A stretch of DNA of 64,000 nt from contig JBCBET010000003.1 in assembly GCA_038528385.1 (NCBI GenBank), positions 310,001 through 374,000 on the forward strand, written 5' to 3'. Every line of letters starts with the position of its first letter. The first letter of the stretch is position 1. Shown here piece by piece: positions 52,800 to 59,904 of the stretch. The stretch comes from Shimia_B sp038528385. GTDB lineage: Bacteria; Pseudomonadota; Alphaproteobacteria; Rhodobacterales; Rhodobacteraceae. Position numbers and translations under genes: made by a program. The notes under the pieces are model-generated. The model was not told the origin of the DNA. It worked only from the letters and a program-made list of their open reading frames with translations, and ran no database searches.

Positions 52800-54296
52800 A
52801 TGCTAGTGCAAGACCATGACCGGGCCGGGGGCTATTGGGGCGCCGTCTACGCGTTCTGTGCCGTGAAGGGCCTGCAATGCGTCATTGATGGCCCGGTGGG
52901 CTGCGAGAATCTGCCGGTGACCTCCGTCCTCCACTACACCGACGGTCTGCCGCCCCATGAGCTGCCCATCGTGGTGACGGGCCTCGGCGAAGAGGAACTG
53001 GGCCGCGACGGCACCGAGGGCGCCATGAAGCGCGCCTGGGGCACGCTCGACCCCGCGCTTCCCGCGGTCGTCGTGACGGGCTCCATCGCCGAGATGATCG
53101 GCGGCGGCGTCACGCCCCAGGGCACCAATATCCAGCGGTTCCTGCCGCGGACAATCGACGAGGATCAGTGGGAATGCGCGGACCGCGCCATGACCTGGAT
53201 CTTCACCGAATTCGGGCAAACGAAGGGCCGCATGCCCCGCGAGGCCAAGCGCGCGGAGGGGGCAAAGCCCCGCGTCAACATCCTCGGGCCGATGTACGGC
53301 ACCTTCAACATGCCCTCCGATCTTGCAGAAATCCGGCGCCTCATCGAAGGCATCGGGGCAGAGATCAACATGACCCATCCGCTCGGCGCGCATGTCGCGG
53401 AGATGCGGAACCTCGTAAATGCGGACGTCAATGTCGTGATGTACCGCGAGTTCGGGCGCGGGTTGGCAGAGCTTCTCGGGAAGCCCTACCTTCAAGCGCC
53501 CGTCGGGGTCGAGTCCACCACCAAGTTTTTGCGGACCCTTGGTGAACTCCTCGGACTCGACCCCGAACCTTTCATCGAGCGCGAGAAGCATTCCACGATC
53601 AAACCGGTCTGGGATCTCTGGCGCTCGGTCACGCAGGATTTCTTCGCCACGGCCTCCTTCGGGATCGTGGCGAACGAGACCTATGCGCGAGGGGTTCGAA
53701 ACTTCCTGGAGCAGGATCTCGGCTTCCCGTGCGACTTCGCGGTCGCGCGGTGCCGGGGCAAGAAGACCGACAATGACGAGGTGCGCGCGCTCATGGCCGA
53801 GCACCGCCCGCTCGTCGTCTTGGGCTCCATCAACGAGAAGATGTACCTTTCAGAATTGAAGGCGGGGCACGGTCCGCAGCCCGCCTTCATCCCGGCAAGT
53901 TTCCCGGGCGCTGCCATCAGGCGGCACACGGGCACGCCCTTCATGGGCTATGCCGGGGCCACTTACCTGTTGCAGGAGATCTGCAACGGGCTCTTCGACG
54001 CGCTCTTCCACATCCTGCCGCTGGGCACGGAGATGGACGCGTCCGAGGCGACGCCGGCGCGGCTCAAGAGCGATTTCCCCTGGGACGACGACGCCCAGGC
54101 GGAGCTCGACCGCATCGTGGAGACGTATCCGATCCTGACCCGGATCTCGGCGGCCAAGACGCTGCGCGACCGGGCCGAGAGCGCCGCGCTCGATGCCGGC
54201 GCCTCCCGCGTGGTGCGGGAGACAGTGGCCGCATTGGCCCGAACAATACCAGAGAAAGAGGCGGGTGCGCCCGCTCAACAGGGAGTGACCGCATGA
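52800..54296 (+). CDS. bchZ: Chlorophyllide reductase subunit BchZ
   Basis: A 498-residue subunit related to the nitrogenase beta chain. It begins MLVQDHDRAGGYWGAVYAF, carries the cluster cysteine region IDGPVGCENLPVTSVLHYTDG, and ends with GTEMDASEATPARLKSDFPWDDDAQAEL. With BchY it reduces the C7-C8 bond of chlorophyllide. The ATG at 52800 is preferred over an in-frame TTG at 52773 inside the palindromic element. The stop overlaps the pufQ ATG (ATGA), linking bch and puf translation. Confidence 0.96.
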   Translation: MLVQDHDRAGGYWGAVYAFCAVKGLQCVIDGPVGCENLPVTSVLHYTDGLPPHELPIVVTGLGEEELGRDGTEGAMKRAWGTLDPALPAVVVTGSIAEMIGGGVTPQGTNIQRFLPRTIDEDQWECADRAMTWIFTEFGQTKGRMPREAKRAEGAKPRVNILGPMYGTFNMPSDLAEIRRLIEGIGAEINMTHPLGAHVAEMRNLVNADVNVVMYREFGRGLAELLGKPYLQAPVGVESTTKFLRTLGELLGLDPEPFIEREKHSTIKPVWDLWRSVTQDFFATASFGIVANETYARGVRNFLEQDLGFPCDFAVARCRGKKTDNDEVRALMAEHRPLVVLGSINEKMYLSELKAGHGPQPAFIPASFPGAAIRRHTGTPFMGYAGATYLLQEICNGLFDALFHILPLGTEMDASEATPARLKSDFPWDDDAQAELDRIVETYPILTRISAAKTLRDRAESAALDAGASRVVRETVAALARTIPEKEAGAPAQQGVTA

Positions 54297-54550
54297 CGGA
54301 CGCAACAAACCACGTGCCCGTGGAAACGCCGGTGAGCGCGGGCGAAAGCGCCGTGAGCCGCATCCGCCGCACCGCGCCGCGGCGCGAATACTACGCGTAT
54401 TTCGCGATCATCTTTCTCGCGGCGCTGCCGCTGTCGTTTCTGACCTGGGCCCTGGCGGCCGGGCGCCAACTGACACTGCCGGAGAAAGGCCCCATCGCGC
54501 GGGCCTGGAGCCAGGCGCGGATCATCACGCCGATGATCTTTCACGCCTGA
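54293..54550 (+). CDS. pufQ: PufQ
   Basis: An 85-residue protein with one predicted membrane helix (AYFAIIFLAALPLSFLTWALA). The basic segment RIRRTAPRREYY before the helix and the end ITPMIF are typical of PufQ, which affects bacteriochlorophyll synthesis and may carry pigment intermediates. It overlaps bchZ by 4 bp and precedes the structural puf genes by 278 bp that hold hairpins. Confidence 0.88.
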   Translation: MTDATNHVPVETPVSAGESAVSRIRRTAPRREYYAYFAIIFLAALPLSFLTWALAAGRQLTLPEKGPIARAWSQARIITPMIFHA

Positions 54551-54599
54551 GGCCCTCACGTCCCGGGCCCGCCCCGAGACCCTCGGTCCGATGAGGAGG

Positions 54600-54618
54600 C
54601 CCCGGATCAAGCCCGGGG
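54600..54618. repeat. Short inverted repeat of a pattern common in alphaproteobacteria
   Basis: CCCCGGATCAAGCCCGGGG has 6-bp arms (CCCCGG/CCGGGG) and a 7-base loop. The pattern resembles an intergenic repeat seen in many alphaproteobacterial genomes. It lies 50 bp after the pufQ stop. Whether it belongs to that repeat family is from memory and not tested. Confidence 0.4.
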
Positions 54619-54708
54619 CATGACGGGCCGGAAACAGAATTGGTGGTTGCTGGTCCGCCGGCCGCCATCACCCAAACCCGGGAGCCGCAACGAACGGGTG
54701 TCACCGAT

Positions 54709-54739
54709 CTCCTTTCCGGTCCTTCGGGGCCGGAAGGAG
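54709..54739 (+). promoter_or_regulatory. Strong TTCG-loop hairpin between pufQ and pufB
   Basis: A 13-bp stem with one bulged T encloses the tetraloop TTCG (54723-54726). The 5-prime arm starts CTCCTTTCCGG and the 3-prime arm is GGGCCGGAAGGAG. It lies 90 bp before pufB. Such a hairpin could protect the 5-prime end of the pufBA mRNA; no T-run follows, so it is not a terminator. Confidence 0.65.
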
Positions 54740-54809
54740 GCACCTGACGCGGCATGTCTTTCGAGCTGTGCCGCGGCGGGACCCAGCCGCGGGGTGCGCG
54801 GCGTCAGTC

Positions 54810-54822
54810 ACCTCCTGGAGGT
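54810..54822 (+). promoter_or_regulatory. pufB ribosome-binding site inside a small inverted repeat
   Basis: ACCTCCTGGAGGT is an inverted repeat whose right half is the pufB Shine-Dalgarno sequence (GGAGG, about 7 bp before the ATG). A 5-bp stem with loop CTG could form in the RNA and hide the site. It is weak, so it would tune rather than block translation. Confidence 0.5.
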
Positions 54823-54828
54823 AATACT

Positions 54829-54984
54829 ATGGCTGATAAAACCGACCTGTCCTTTACGGGTCTCACAGACGAGCAGGCGCAAGAGCTGCACTCGGTGTAT
54901 ATGAGCGGACTGACGGTGTTCACCGGCGTCGCAGTCGTCGCTCATTTCCTGACGTACCTCAAGCTGCCCTGGTTCGCCTGGTAA
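54829..54984 (+). CDS. pufB: Light-harvesting 1 beta polypeptide PufB
   Basis: A 51-residue antenna protein. One membrane helix spans GLTVFTGVAVVAHFLTYLKL. His39 is the bacteriochlorophyll ligand, His21 is the second conserved His near the membrane face, and the end LPWFAW is typical. The ATG at 54829 is preceded by GGAGG. pufA follows after 17 bp. Confidence 0.96.
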   Translation: MADKTDLSFTGLTDEQAQELHSVYMSGLTVFTGVAVVAHFLTYLKLPWFAW

Positions 54985-55001
54985 GAGGAAGAGAGAGACA
55001 C

Positions 55002-55157
55002 ATGGCACAGTTCTACAAGATCTGGCTGGTTTTCGACCCTCGCCGCGTTTTCGTGGCACAGGGCGTCTTCCTGTTCCTGCTGGCAGCGATGATCCATCTG
55101 GTTCTGCTCAGCAACGAAACGACGAACTGGTTCACGCTCGCCTTCTCGGGCGGCTGA
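55002..55157 (+). CDS. pufA: Light-harvesting 1 alpha polypeptide PufA
   Basis: A 51-residue antenna protein encoded between pufB and pufL. It begins MAQFYKIWLVFDPRRVFVAQ, the conserved N-terminal amphipathic part, and His32 in AAMIHLVLLS binds bacteriochlorophyll a. The C-terminus WFTLAFSGG is short. Ribosome-binding sequence GAGAGAG lies just upstream. A stable hairpin starts 24 bp after its stop. Confidence 0.96.
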   Translation: MAQFYKIWLVFDPRRVFVAQGVFLFLLAAMIHLVLLSNETTNWFTLAFSGG

Positions 55158-55180
55158 CCAGCGCGTGGCATGACTGCTGT

Positions 55181-55202
55181 GGGCGGGGCGCAGGCCTCGC
55201 CC
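55181..55202 (+). promoter_or_regulatory. pufA-pufL intercistronic hairpin 1
   Basis: A 9-bp stem (one G-T pair) with the loop GCAG starts 24 bp after the pufA stop. In Rhodobacter, hairpins at this place stop 3-prime exonucleases and keep the pufBA part of the message more abundant than pufLM. The same role is inferred here. Confidence 0.75.
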
Positions 55203-55231
55203 GCGGCAAAACCCCAATCACGGTCGATCCC

Positions 55232-55261
55232 CTCTCGCTTAGGTCCGCAAGCCTGCGAGGG
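55232..55261 (+). promoter_or_regulatory. pufA-pufL intercistronic hairpin 2
   Basis: A 7-bp stem (CTCTCGC with GCGAGGG, one wobble) with a 16-base loop, ending 26 bp before the pufL ATG. Weaker than hairpin 1; it may add to mRNA protection. Confidence 0.45.
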
Positions 55262-55287
55262 ACGCCACCAAGCGGAGATTTTTGAAG

Positions 55288-56118
55288 ATGGCGATGCTAT
55301 CGTTCGAAAGAAAATATCGCGTCCGCGGAGGGACGCTTGTCGGCGGCGATCTGTTCGACTTCTGGGTAGGCCCTTACTACGTGGGCTTTTTCGGTGTGAC
55401 GACGATCTTCTTCGCCGGCCTCGGCACGCTGCTGATCTTCATCAGCACAGCGCAAGACGGCGTGTTCAACCCCTGGCTCATCTCCATCGAGCCGCCGGCG
55501 CTCGAATACGGGCTGGGCGCGGCACCGCTGCGCGAAGGCGGGTTCTGGCAGATCATCACGATCTGCGCCCACGGCGCCTTCATCAGTTGGATGATGCGGG
55601 AGGTGGAGATCAGTCGAAAACTCGGCATCGGCTACCACGTGCCCTTCGCCTTCGGCATCGCGATCCTGGCCTACACGACGCTCGTCGTGATCCGTCCGGT
55701 GCTCATGGGTGCCTGGGGGCACGGCTTCCCCTACGGGATCTTCAGCCACCTCAACTGGGTCAACAACGTGGGCTATGCCTACGGCAACTTCCACTACAAC
55801 CCCGCCCACATGGTCGCGATCACGTTCTTCTTCACGACCACGCTCGCGCTTGCGCTGCACGGCGCGCTGGTGCTTTCGGCGGCCAACCCCGGCAAGGGGC
55901 TCGAGGCCAAGTCGCCAGATCACGAGGACACGTTCTTCCGTGACTTCATCGGCTACTCGGTGGGCACGCTGGGCATCCACCGCCTGGGCCTGCTCCTCGC
56001 GCTCAACGCGGGCATCTGGTCGGCGATCTGCATCGTCATCTCCGGCACCGTCTGGTTCGAGGCCTGGGTCGTCTGGTGGGATTGGTATCTTGATCTGCCC
56101 TGGTGGGCGGACCTGTAA
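55288..56118 (+). CDS. pufL: Photosynthetic reaction centre L subunit PufL
   Basis: A 276-residue subunit with five membrane helices that binds bacteriochlorophylls, bacteriopheophytin and quinone QA/QB with PufM. It begins MAMLSFERKYRVRGGTLVGG, has the pigment-ligand regions GAFISWMMREVEISRKL and NFHYNPAHMVAITFFF, and GIHRLGLLLALNAG with the iron/quinone His. I chose the ATG at 55288; a TTG two codons earlier is unlikely. pufM follows after 14 bp. Confidence 0.98.
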   Translation: MAMLSFERKYRVRGGTLVGGDLFDFWVGPYYVGFFGVTTIFFAGLGTLLIFISTAQDGVFNPWLISIEPPALEYGLGAAPLREGGFWQIITICAHGAFISWMMREVEISRKLGIGYHVPFAFGIAILAYTTLVVIRPVLMGAWGHGFPYGIFSHLNWVNNVGYAYGNFHYNPAHMVAITFFFTTTLALALHGALVLSAANPGKGLEAKSPDHEDTFFRDFIGYSVGTLGIHRLGLLLALNAGIWSAICIVISGTVWFEAWVVWWDWYLDLPWWADL

Positions 56119-56132
56119 GGAAAGAATGCGAT

Positions 56133-57062
56133 ATGCCTGAATATCAAAACATCTTCACCCAGGTCCAGGTTCGGGGCGAACCCGAATGGGGCATGGATAA
56201 CGAGCTCAACCTCATCGAAGAGCGTGCGGGAAGCCCCGGCTTCTCCACCCTCCTCGGGTGGCTCGGCAATGCGCAGCTCGGCCCGATCTACCTGGGCGGG
56301 CTTGGCGTGGTCTCCATCGCCACGGGCGTGGCCTGGTTCTTCATCGTGGGCATGAGCTTCTGGGCGCAGGTGGATTACTCGCCCGCGCTCTTCCTGCGCG
56401 AGCTCTTCTACCTCGCGCTCGAGCCGCCCTTCCCGGAATATGGCCTCTCGATCCCGCCGCTCAACGAAGGCGGGTGGTATCTCATTGCCTCGTTCTTCCT
56501 CTTGATCAGCGTGCTGACCTGGTTCGCCCGGTCGTGGATGCTGGCCGATCAGCTCGGCATGGGAAAGCATGTCTGCTACGCCTTCGCCTCCGCGATCTGG
56601 CTCTTCCTCGTGCTCGGCCTCATCCGGCCGGTGCTCATGGGCAGCTGGTCGGAGGCGGTGCCCTACGGCATCTTCCCCCATCTCGACTGGACGAACCTCT
56701 TTTCCATCACCTGGGGCAACCTCTTCTACAACCCGTTCCACGCGCTCTCGATCGTGTTCCTCTATGGCTCGGTCCTGCTCTTTGCCATGCACGGCGCCAC
56801 GATCCTCGCCACCGCCCGCTTCGGCGGCGACCGCGAGCTCGAGCAGATCTACGACCGCGGCACGGCCTCGGAGCGGGCGGGCCTCTTCTGGCGCTGGACC
56901 ATGGGGTTCAACGCCACGATGGAAGGCATCCACCGCTGGGCCTGGTGGTTTGCGGTGCTGACGACGCTCACCGGAGGCATCGGCATCCTGCTCACCGGAA
57001 CCGTGGTGGACGACTGGTTCGCCTGGGCGGTCCAGCGTGGCTACGGCTTCGAAACCTACTGA
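56133..57062 (+). CDS. pufM: Photosynthetic reaction centre M subunit PufM
   Basis: A 309-residue subunit with five membrane helices. It begins MPEYQNIFTQVQVRGEPEWG and carries YNPFHALSIVFLYGSVLLFAMHGATILA and EGIHRWAWWFAVLTTLTGGI with the His ligands of bacteriochlorophyll and iron. The C-terminus is GYGFETY, without the extension linked to a bound cytochrome. The ATG at 56133 follows GGAAAGAA. Confidence 0.97.
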   Translation: MPEYQNIFTQVQVRGEPEWGMDNELNLIEERAGSPGFSTLLGWLGNAQLGPIYLGGLGVVSIATGVAWFFIVGMSFWAQVDYSPALFLRELFYLALEPPFPEYGLSIPPLNEGGWYLIASFFLLISVLTWFARSWMLADQLGMGKHVCYAFASAIWLFLVLGLIRPVLMGSWSEAVPYGIFPHLDWTNLFSITWGNLFYNPFHALSIVFLYGSVLLFAMHGATILATARFGGDRELEQIYDRGTASERAGLFWRWTMGFNATMEGIHRWAWWFAVLTTLTGGIGILLTGTVVDDWFAWAVQRGYGFETY

Positions 57063-57078
57063 CGGGAGGCTGAGAGAT

Positions 57079-57318
57079 ATGGCTGACGAAAACAACAATC
57101 TGCTCGGCATGTCGGAAACGCAGCGCATGCGCTACGGCATCCTCGGCCTGATGCTGAAGGGCGCGGCCTACGCCGCCCTTCTCGTCCTCGCCTGCTGGGC
57201 CTTCGTCTATGTCTTCGTGGTGATCAGCTGGTTCCTGCCGCCCGAAAGCCAGGAAGCACAGGATCCCACGCCGCTCGGCTTCGAGCTCACCGTGATCGAG
57301 GCGCTGCCCGTCGCGTGA
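57079..57318 (+). CDS. pufX: PufX-like reaction-centre-associated protein
   Basis: A 79-residue single-helix protein directly after pufM, where Rhodobacter carries pufX and many roseobacters carry pufC. Polar N-terminus MADENNNLLGMSETQRMRYG, then a Gly/Ala-rich helix start LMLKGAAYAALLVLACWAFVYVFVV and a short C-terminal tail. PufX opens the LH1 ring for quinone exchange. Sequence identity in this family is low, so position, size and topology carry most weight. It closes the puf operon before a strong terminator. Confidence 0.85.
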   Translation: MADENNNLLGMSETQRMRYGILGLMLKGAAYAALLVLACWAFVYVFVVISWFLPPESQEAQDPTPLGFELTVIEALPVA

Positions 57319-57441
57319 CCATTGCCGGGGCGGGCGCAGGCCTTCGCCCCGGCTCACCGTTCGGATGTCTCATCGGCTTTCGAGGCGTCCGATTTTCGGG
57401 GTTTCGACCCCGGTTCCCTTCCTGTTGGCTACAGGACACTT

Positions 57442-57475
57442 GCGCCGCGGAGCATTGCTCTCGCGGCGCTTTTTT
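57442..57475 (+). terminator. Rho-independent terminator of the puf operon
   Basis: A stem of 8 bp plus 4 bp with one bulged T (GCGCCGCG ... CGCGGCGC, loop ATT, 57442-57469) is followed by six T residues. It lies 124 bp after the pufX stop. A smaller stem CGGGG/CCCCG at 57397-57412 precedes it. Confidence 0.93.
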
Positions 57476-57543
57476 GTGTGCGCCGCCCCGGATGCGGACA
57501 GGGAAGCCGCCTCTTGCTAGGCTCTCGGAGGGGAGGGACAGGC

Positions 57544-57924
57544 ATGGCAGAGACATTCACAGGCGGCTGCAAATGCGGCCGCGTCACTTACCGCGGCACA
57601 CGTGCCGAGACCGCAATGTTCCGTTGCTACTGCCGCGATTGCCAGCAGCTCACCGGCGCCGGCCATGCCGAGATGGTCCCGCTCCGCGCCGAGGGCTTCG
57701 AGATCACAGGCAGCTACCGGACCTATCAGATGACGGGCGGCTCCGGACAGGCCACTTGGAGCGGCTTCTGCGGGGTTTGCGGCGCGCCGCTCACGCGCCG
57801 GAGCGCGCGGAACGCAGGCACGATCTATGTCCATGCGGGCTCGCTCCATGATCCCGGCCGCTACGCGCCCGAACGCCAGATCTGCGAAGACAGTGCCCAG
57901 CCTTGGGACCGGCCCACGCGCTAG
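57544..57924 (+). CDS. GFA-family zinc-binding protein
   Basis: A 126-residue protein of the GFA family (glutathione-dependent formaldehyde-activating-like fold). Seven cysteines fit the zinc sites: Cys9, Cys11, Cys28, Cys30, Cys33, Cys76 and Cys79. Despite the family name, most members have no proven formaldehyde activity, and I do not assign one. It lies inside the photosynthesis cluster after the puf terminator, upstream of sbtA, with a 63-bp gap. It is not a usual member of such clusters. Confidence 0.82.
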   Translation: MAETFTGGCKCGRVTYRGTRAETAMFRCYCRDCQQLTGAGHAEMVPLRAEGFEITGSYRTYQMTGGSGQATWSGFCGVCGAPLTRRSARNAGTIYVHAGSLHDPGRYAPERQICEDSAQPWDRPTR

Positions 57925-57987
57925 GGCGCCGAAGCCGGGTTTCATCCCGCCCGGCGCGGGCTATATACGCCCAACGGCGAGGGGCTC

Positions 57988-58995
57988 ATGGACGTACTTT
58001 TAGACTTTCTCTTGCGGGTGCTGCTGCAATTCCAGTCCCCGTCACTCGCCTTTCTCCTCGGCGGCATTCTCATCGCCGCTGCCGGATCGAAGCTCGAGAT
58101 CCCCGACGCCGTCTACCAGTTCGCGGTCTTCATGCTGCTCATGCGTATCGGCCTCAACGGCGGGATGGAGATCAGGGATGCCGACCTCACCGTCATCATC
58201 TTGCCCGCCATCGCGGCCTTCGGCCTCGGCGCGCTGATCGTGCTGCTCGGCTGGATCACGCTGGCGCGCCTGCCTTCCATCGCCCGCGAGGACGCCATCG
58301 CCACGGCGGGCCTTTTCGGTGCGGTCAGCGCCTCGACCCTCGGCGCGGCCATGGTCGTCCTCGAGGCCGAGGGCATCGCCTACGAGGCCTGGGTTCCCGC
58401 GCTCTATCCCTTCATGGATATCCCCGCGCTCGTCCTCGCCATCGTGCTGGCGGGGCTCCACAAGGCGCGCAAGACCGGCGGCGCCGCGGCGCGCATCTCG
58501 GTGCGGGCGATCGTCGTCGACAGCCTGCGCGGCGCGGCGCTCTCCGCGCTCATCCTCGGCCTTCTCCTCGGCCTATTCACCCGGCCCGAGCGGGTGTTCG
58601 AGACGTTCTACGACCCGCTCTTCCGGGGGCTTCTTTCGGTGCTCATGCTCACCATGGGAATGGAGGCCTGGGCCCGGCTGTCGGAGCTGCGCCGCGTGGC
58701 GCATTGGTACGTGGTCTATGCCATCGCCGCGCCGATCACCCACGGCCTCATCGCCTTCGCCATCGGCTACGGCATTCACCTCGTCACGGGCTTTTCGCCC
58801 GGGGGCGTGGTGCTCCTGGCGATCCTGGCGGCGTCCTCGTCGGACATCTCGGGCCCGCCGACACTGCGTGCGGCGATCCCGGCGGCGAACCCTTCGGCCT
58901 ATATCGGGGCCTCGACGAGCGTGGGCACGCCCATCTCCATCGGGCTGTGCATCCCGCTCTTCGTGGCGCTGGCGCAGGTGGTCTTCGCGATCTAG
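57988..58995 (+). CDS. sbtA: SbtA-type sodium-dependent bicarbonate transporter
   Basis: A 335-residue membrane protein of about ten helices belonging to the SbtA family (sodium-dependent bicarbonate transport permease). Typical are QSPSLAFLLGGILIAAAGSKLEIPDA, FMLLMRIGLNGG, ASSSDISGPPTLRAAIPAANPSAYIG and STSVGTPISIGLCIPLF. Cyanobacterial SbtA takes up bicarbonate at high affinity and is shut by its PII-like partner SbtB. Here the gene meets an sbtB-like gene tail-to-tail with a shared CTAG, so the pair is conserved but not cotranscribed. Confidence 0.88.
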   Translation: MDVLLDFLLRVLLQFQSPSLAFLLGGILIAAAGSKLEIPDAVYQFAVFMLLMRIGLNGGMEIRDADLTVIILPAIAAFGLGALIVLLGWITLARLPSIAREDAIATAGLFGAVSASTLGAAMVVLEAEGIAYEAWVPALYPFMDIPALVLAIVLAGLHKARKTGGAAARISVRAIVVDSLRGAALSALILGLLLGLFTRPERVFETFYDPLFRGLLSVLMLTMGMEAWARLSELRRVAHWYVVYAIAAPITHGLIAFAIGYGIHLVTGFSPGGVVLLAILAASSSDISGPPTLRAAIPAANPSAYIGASTSVGTPISIGLCIPLFVALAQVVFAI

Positions 58996-59309
58996 ACCTT
59001 GAACTTGTGGGGGCGCAGGATCTCCACCGGCATGACATAGGCGATACCGGAATAGTTCTCGAAATAGCGCTCGGCGACGGCCTCGATGATGGCCTCGGCG
59101 GCCTCCTTGTCGGCCACGATCACCTCGATGCGCACATTCGTCTGCAGGCCCGAGACCGCCGCGCGCTGCAGCCGGCGCATCCCGCGCGAGCCTTTACCCC
59201 CCGCGGCGGTGTGGGTGTAGCCCGTGGCGCCCTTCTCCTCGATGATGGCGGCGACGCCGTCGAGGATGCTCCGCTCCGTGATGATGACGACCTTTTGCGC
59301 TGCAAACAT
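58992..59309 (-). CDS. sbtB: SbtB-like PII-family signalling protein
   Basis: A 105-residue PII-fold protein that resembles cyanobacterial SbtB rather than GlnB/GlnK. It has GATGYTHTAAGGKGSRGMRR at 27-46, with the T-loop base GGKGSR, and ENYSGIAYVMPVEIL near the end. The T-loop Tyr51 uridylylation site is absent. The C-terminus stops at HKFKV, without the CGPxGC redox loop of many SbtB proteins. SbtB binds cAMP and adenine nucleotides and blocks SbtA. The same role with the neighbouring SbtA is inferred. Confidence 0.85.
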   Translation of the reverse strand: MFAAQKVVIITERSILDGVAAIIEEKGATGYTHTAAGGKGSRGMRRLQRAAVSGLQTNVRIEVIVADKEAAEAIIEAVAERYFENYSGIAYVMPVEILRPHKFKV

Positions 59310-59375
59310 GACGCAATCCTCCCGACCGTCAGCCTAGGCCAAGGCGCGGCGCGGGCAATGGCTTTTCGGGGGGCC

Positions 59376-59903
59376 TCAGGCCTTCATCAGGCCGCCGAAG
59401 ATCTTCTCGGAATGCTGCGCGAGGTAGATGCGGATCCAGGGCGTGAACCGCTCCGGCCGCCGCGCGATCTCCGCCTTGAGCTCGTAGAGATCCATCCAGC
59501 GCACGTCCGCGACCTCGTCGGGGTTGAGTGCCATGGTCAGGCTCTTGGAGGCCGGGGCGATGAAGATATCGGCCACCTCGTGCTCGATGAGCCCGCCGCC
59601 CACCTCAGCGCGGTACTCCACGCGGTCCCGGTGCGCGGGGTAAAGCCCCTTGATCCCCAACTCGTCATCGAGGCGGCGCACGGCGCAATCGGCCGGGTCC
59701 TCGTCCCAGTGGGGATGGGTGCAGCAGGTATTCGCCCAGAGGCCGGGCGTGTGATATTTGCCGTGCGCGCGCTGCTGGAGCAGCACCTCCATGCCGTCCA
59801 TGACAAAGACGCTCACGGCCTTATGCTTGAGGCCGCGCTGGTGCACCTCCAGCTTTTCGACGGGCGTCAGGACGCCATCGACCCAGGCCGGGATCAAATC
59901 CAT
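59376..59903 (-). CDS. idi: Isopentenyl-diphosphate delta-isomerase (type I)
   Basis: A 175-residue Nudix-fold enzyme interconverting isopentenyl and dimethylallyl diphosphate, supplying precursors to CrtE. The catalytic Cys61 lies in ANTCCTHPHWDE, Glu107 and Glu109 in IEHEVADIF, and the Nudix box region DCAVRRLDDELGI is intact. It starts 1 bp after the bchP stop, the end of bchG-pucC-like-bchP-idi. Confidence 0.96.
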   Translation of the reverse strand: MDLIPAWVDGVLTPVEKLEVHQRGLKHKAVSVFVMDGMEVLLQQRAHGKYHTPGLWANTCCTHPHWDEDPADCAVRRLDDELGIKGLYPAHRDRVEYRAEVGGGLIEHEVADIFIAPASKSLTMALNPDEVADVRWMDLYELKAEIARRPERFTPWIRIYLAQHSEKIFGGLMKA

Positions 59904-59904
59904 C

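Noticed and set aside
52585..52806. 73-codon open frame between bchY and bchZ starting at the bchY stop
   Set aside because: It runs through the 11-bp repeats and both palindromes and resembles no protein. It is probably open by chance in GC-rich DNA.
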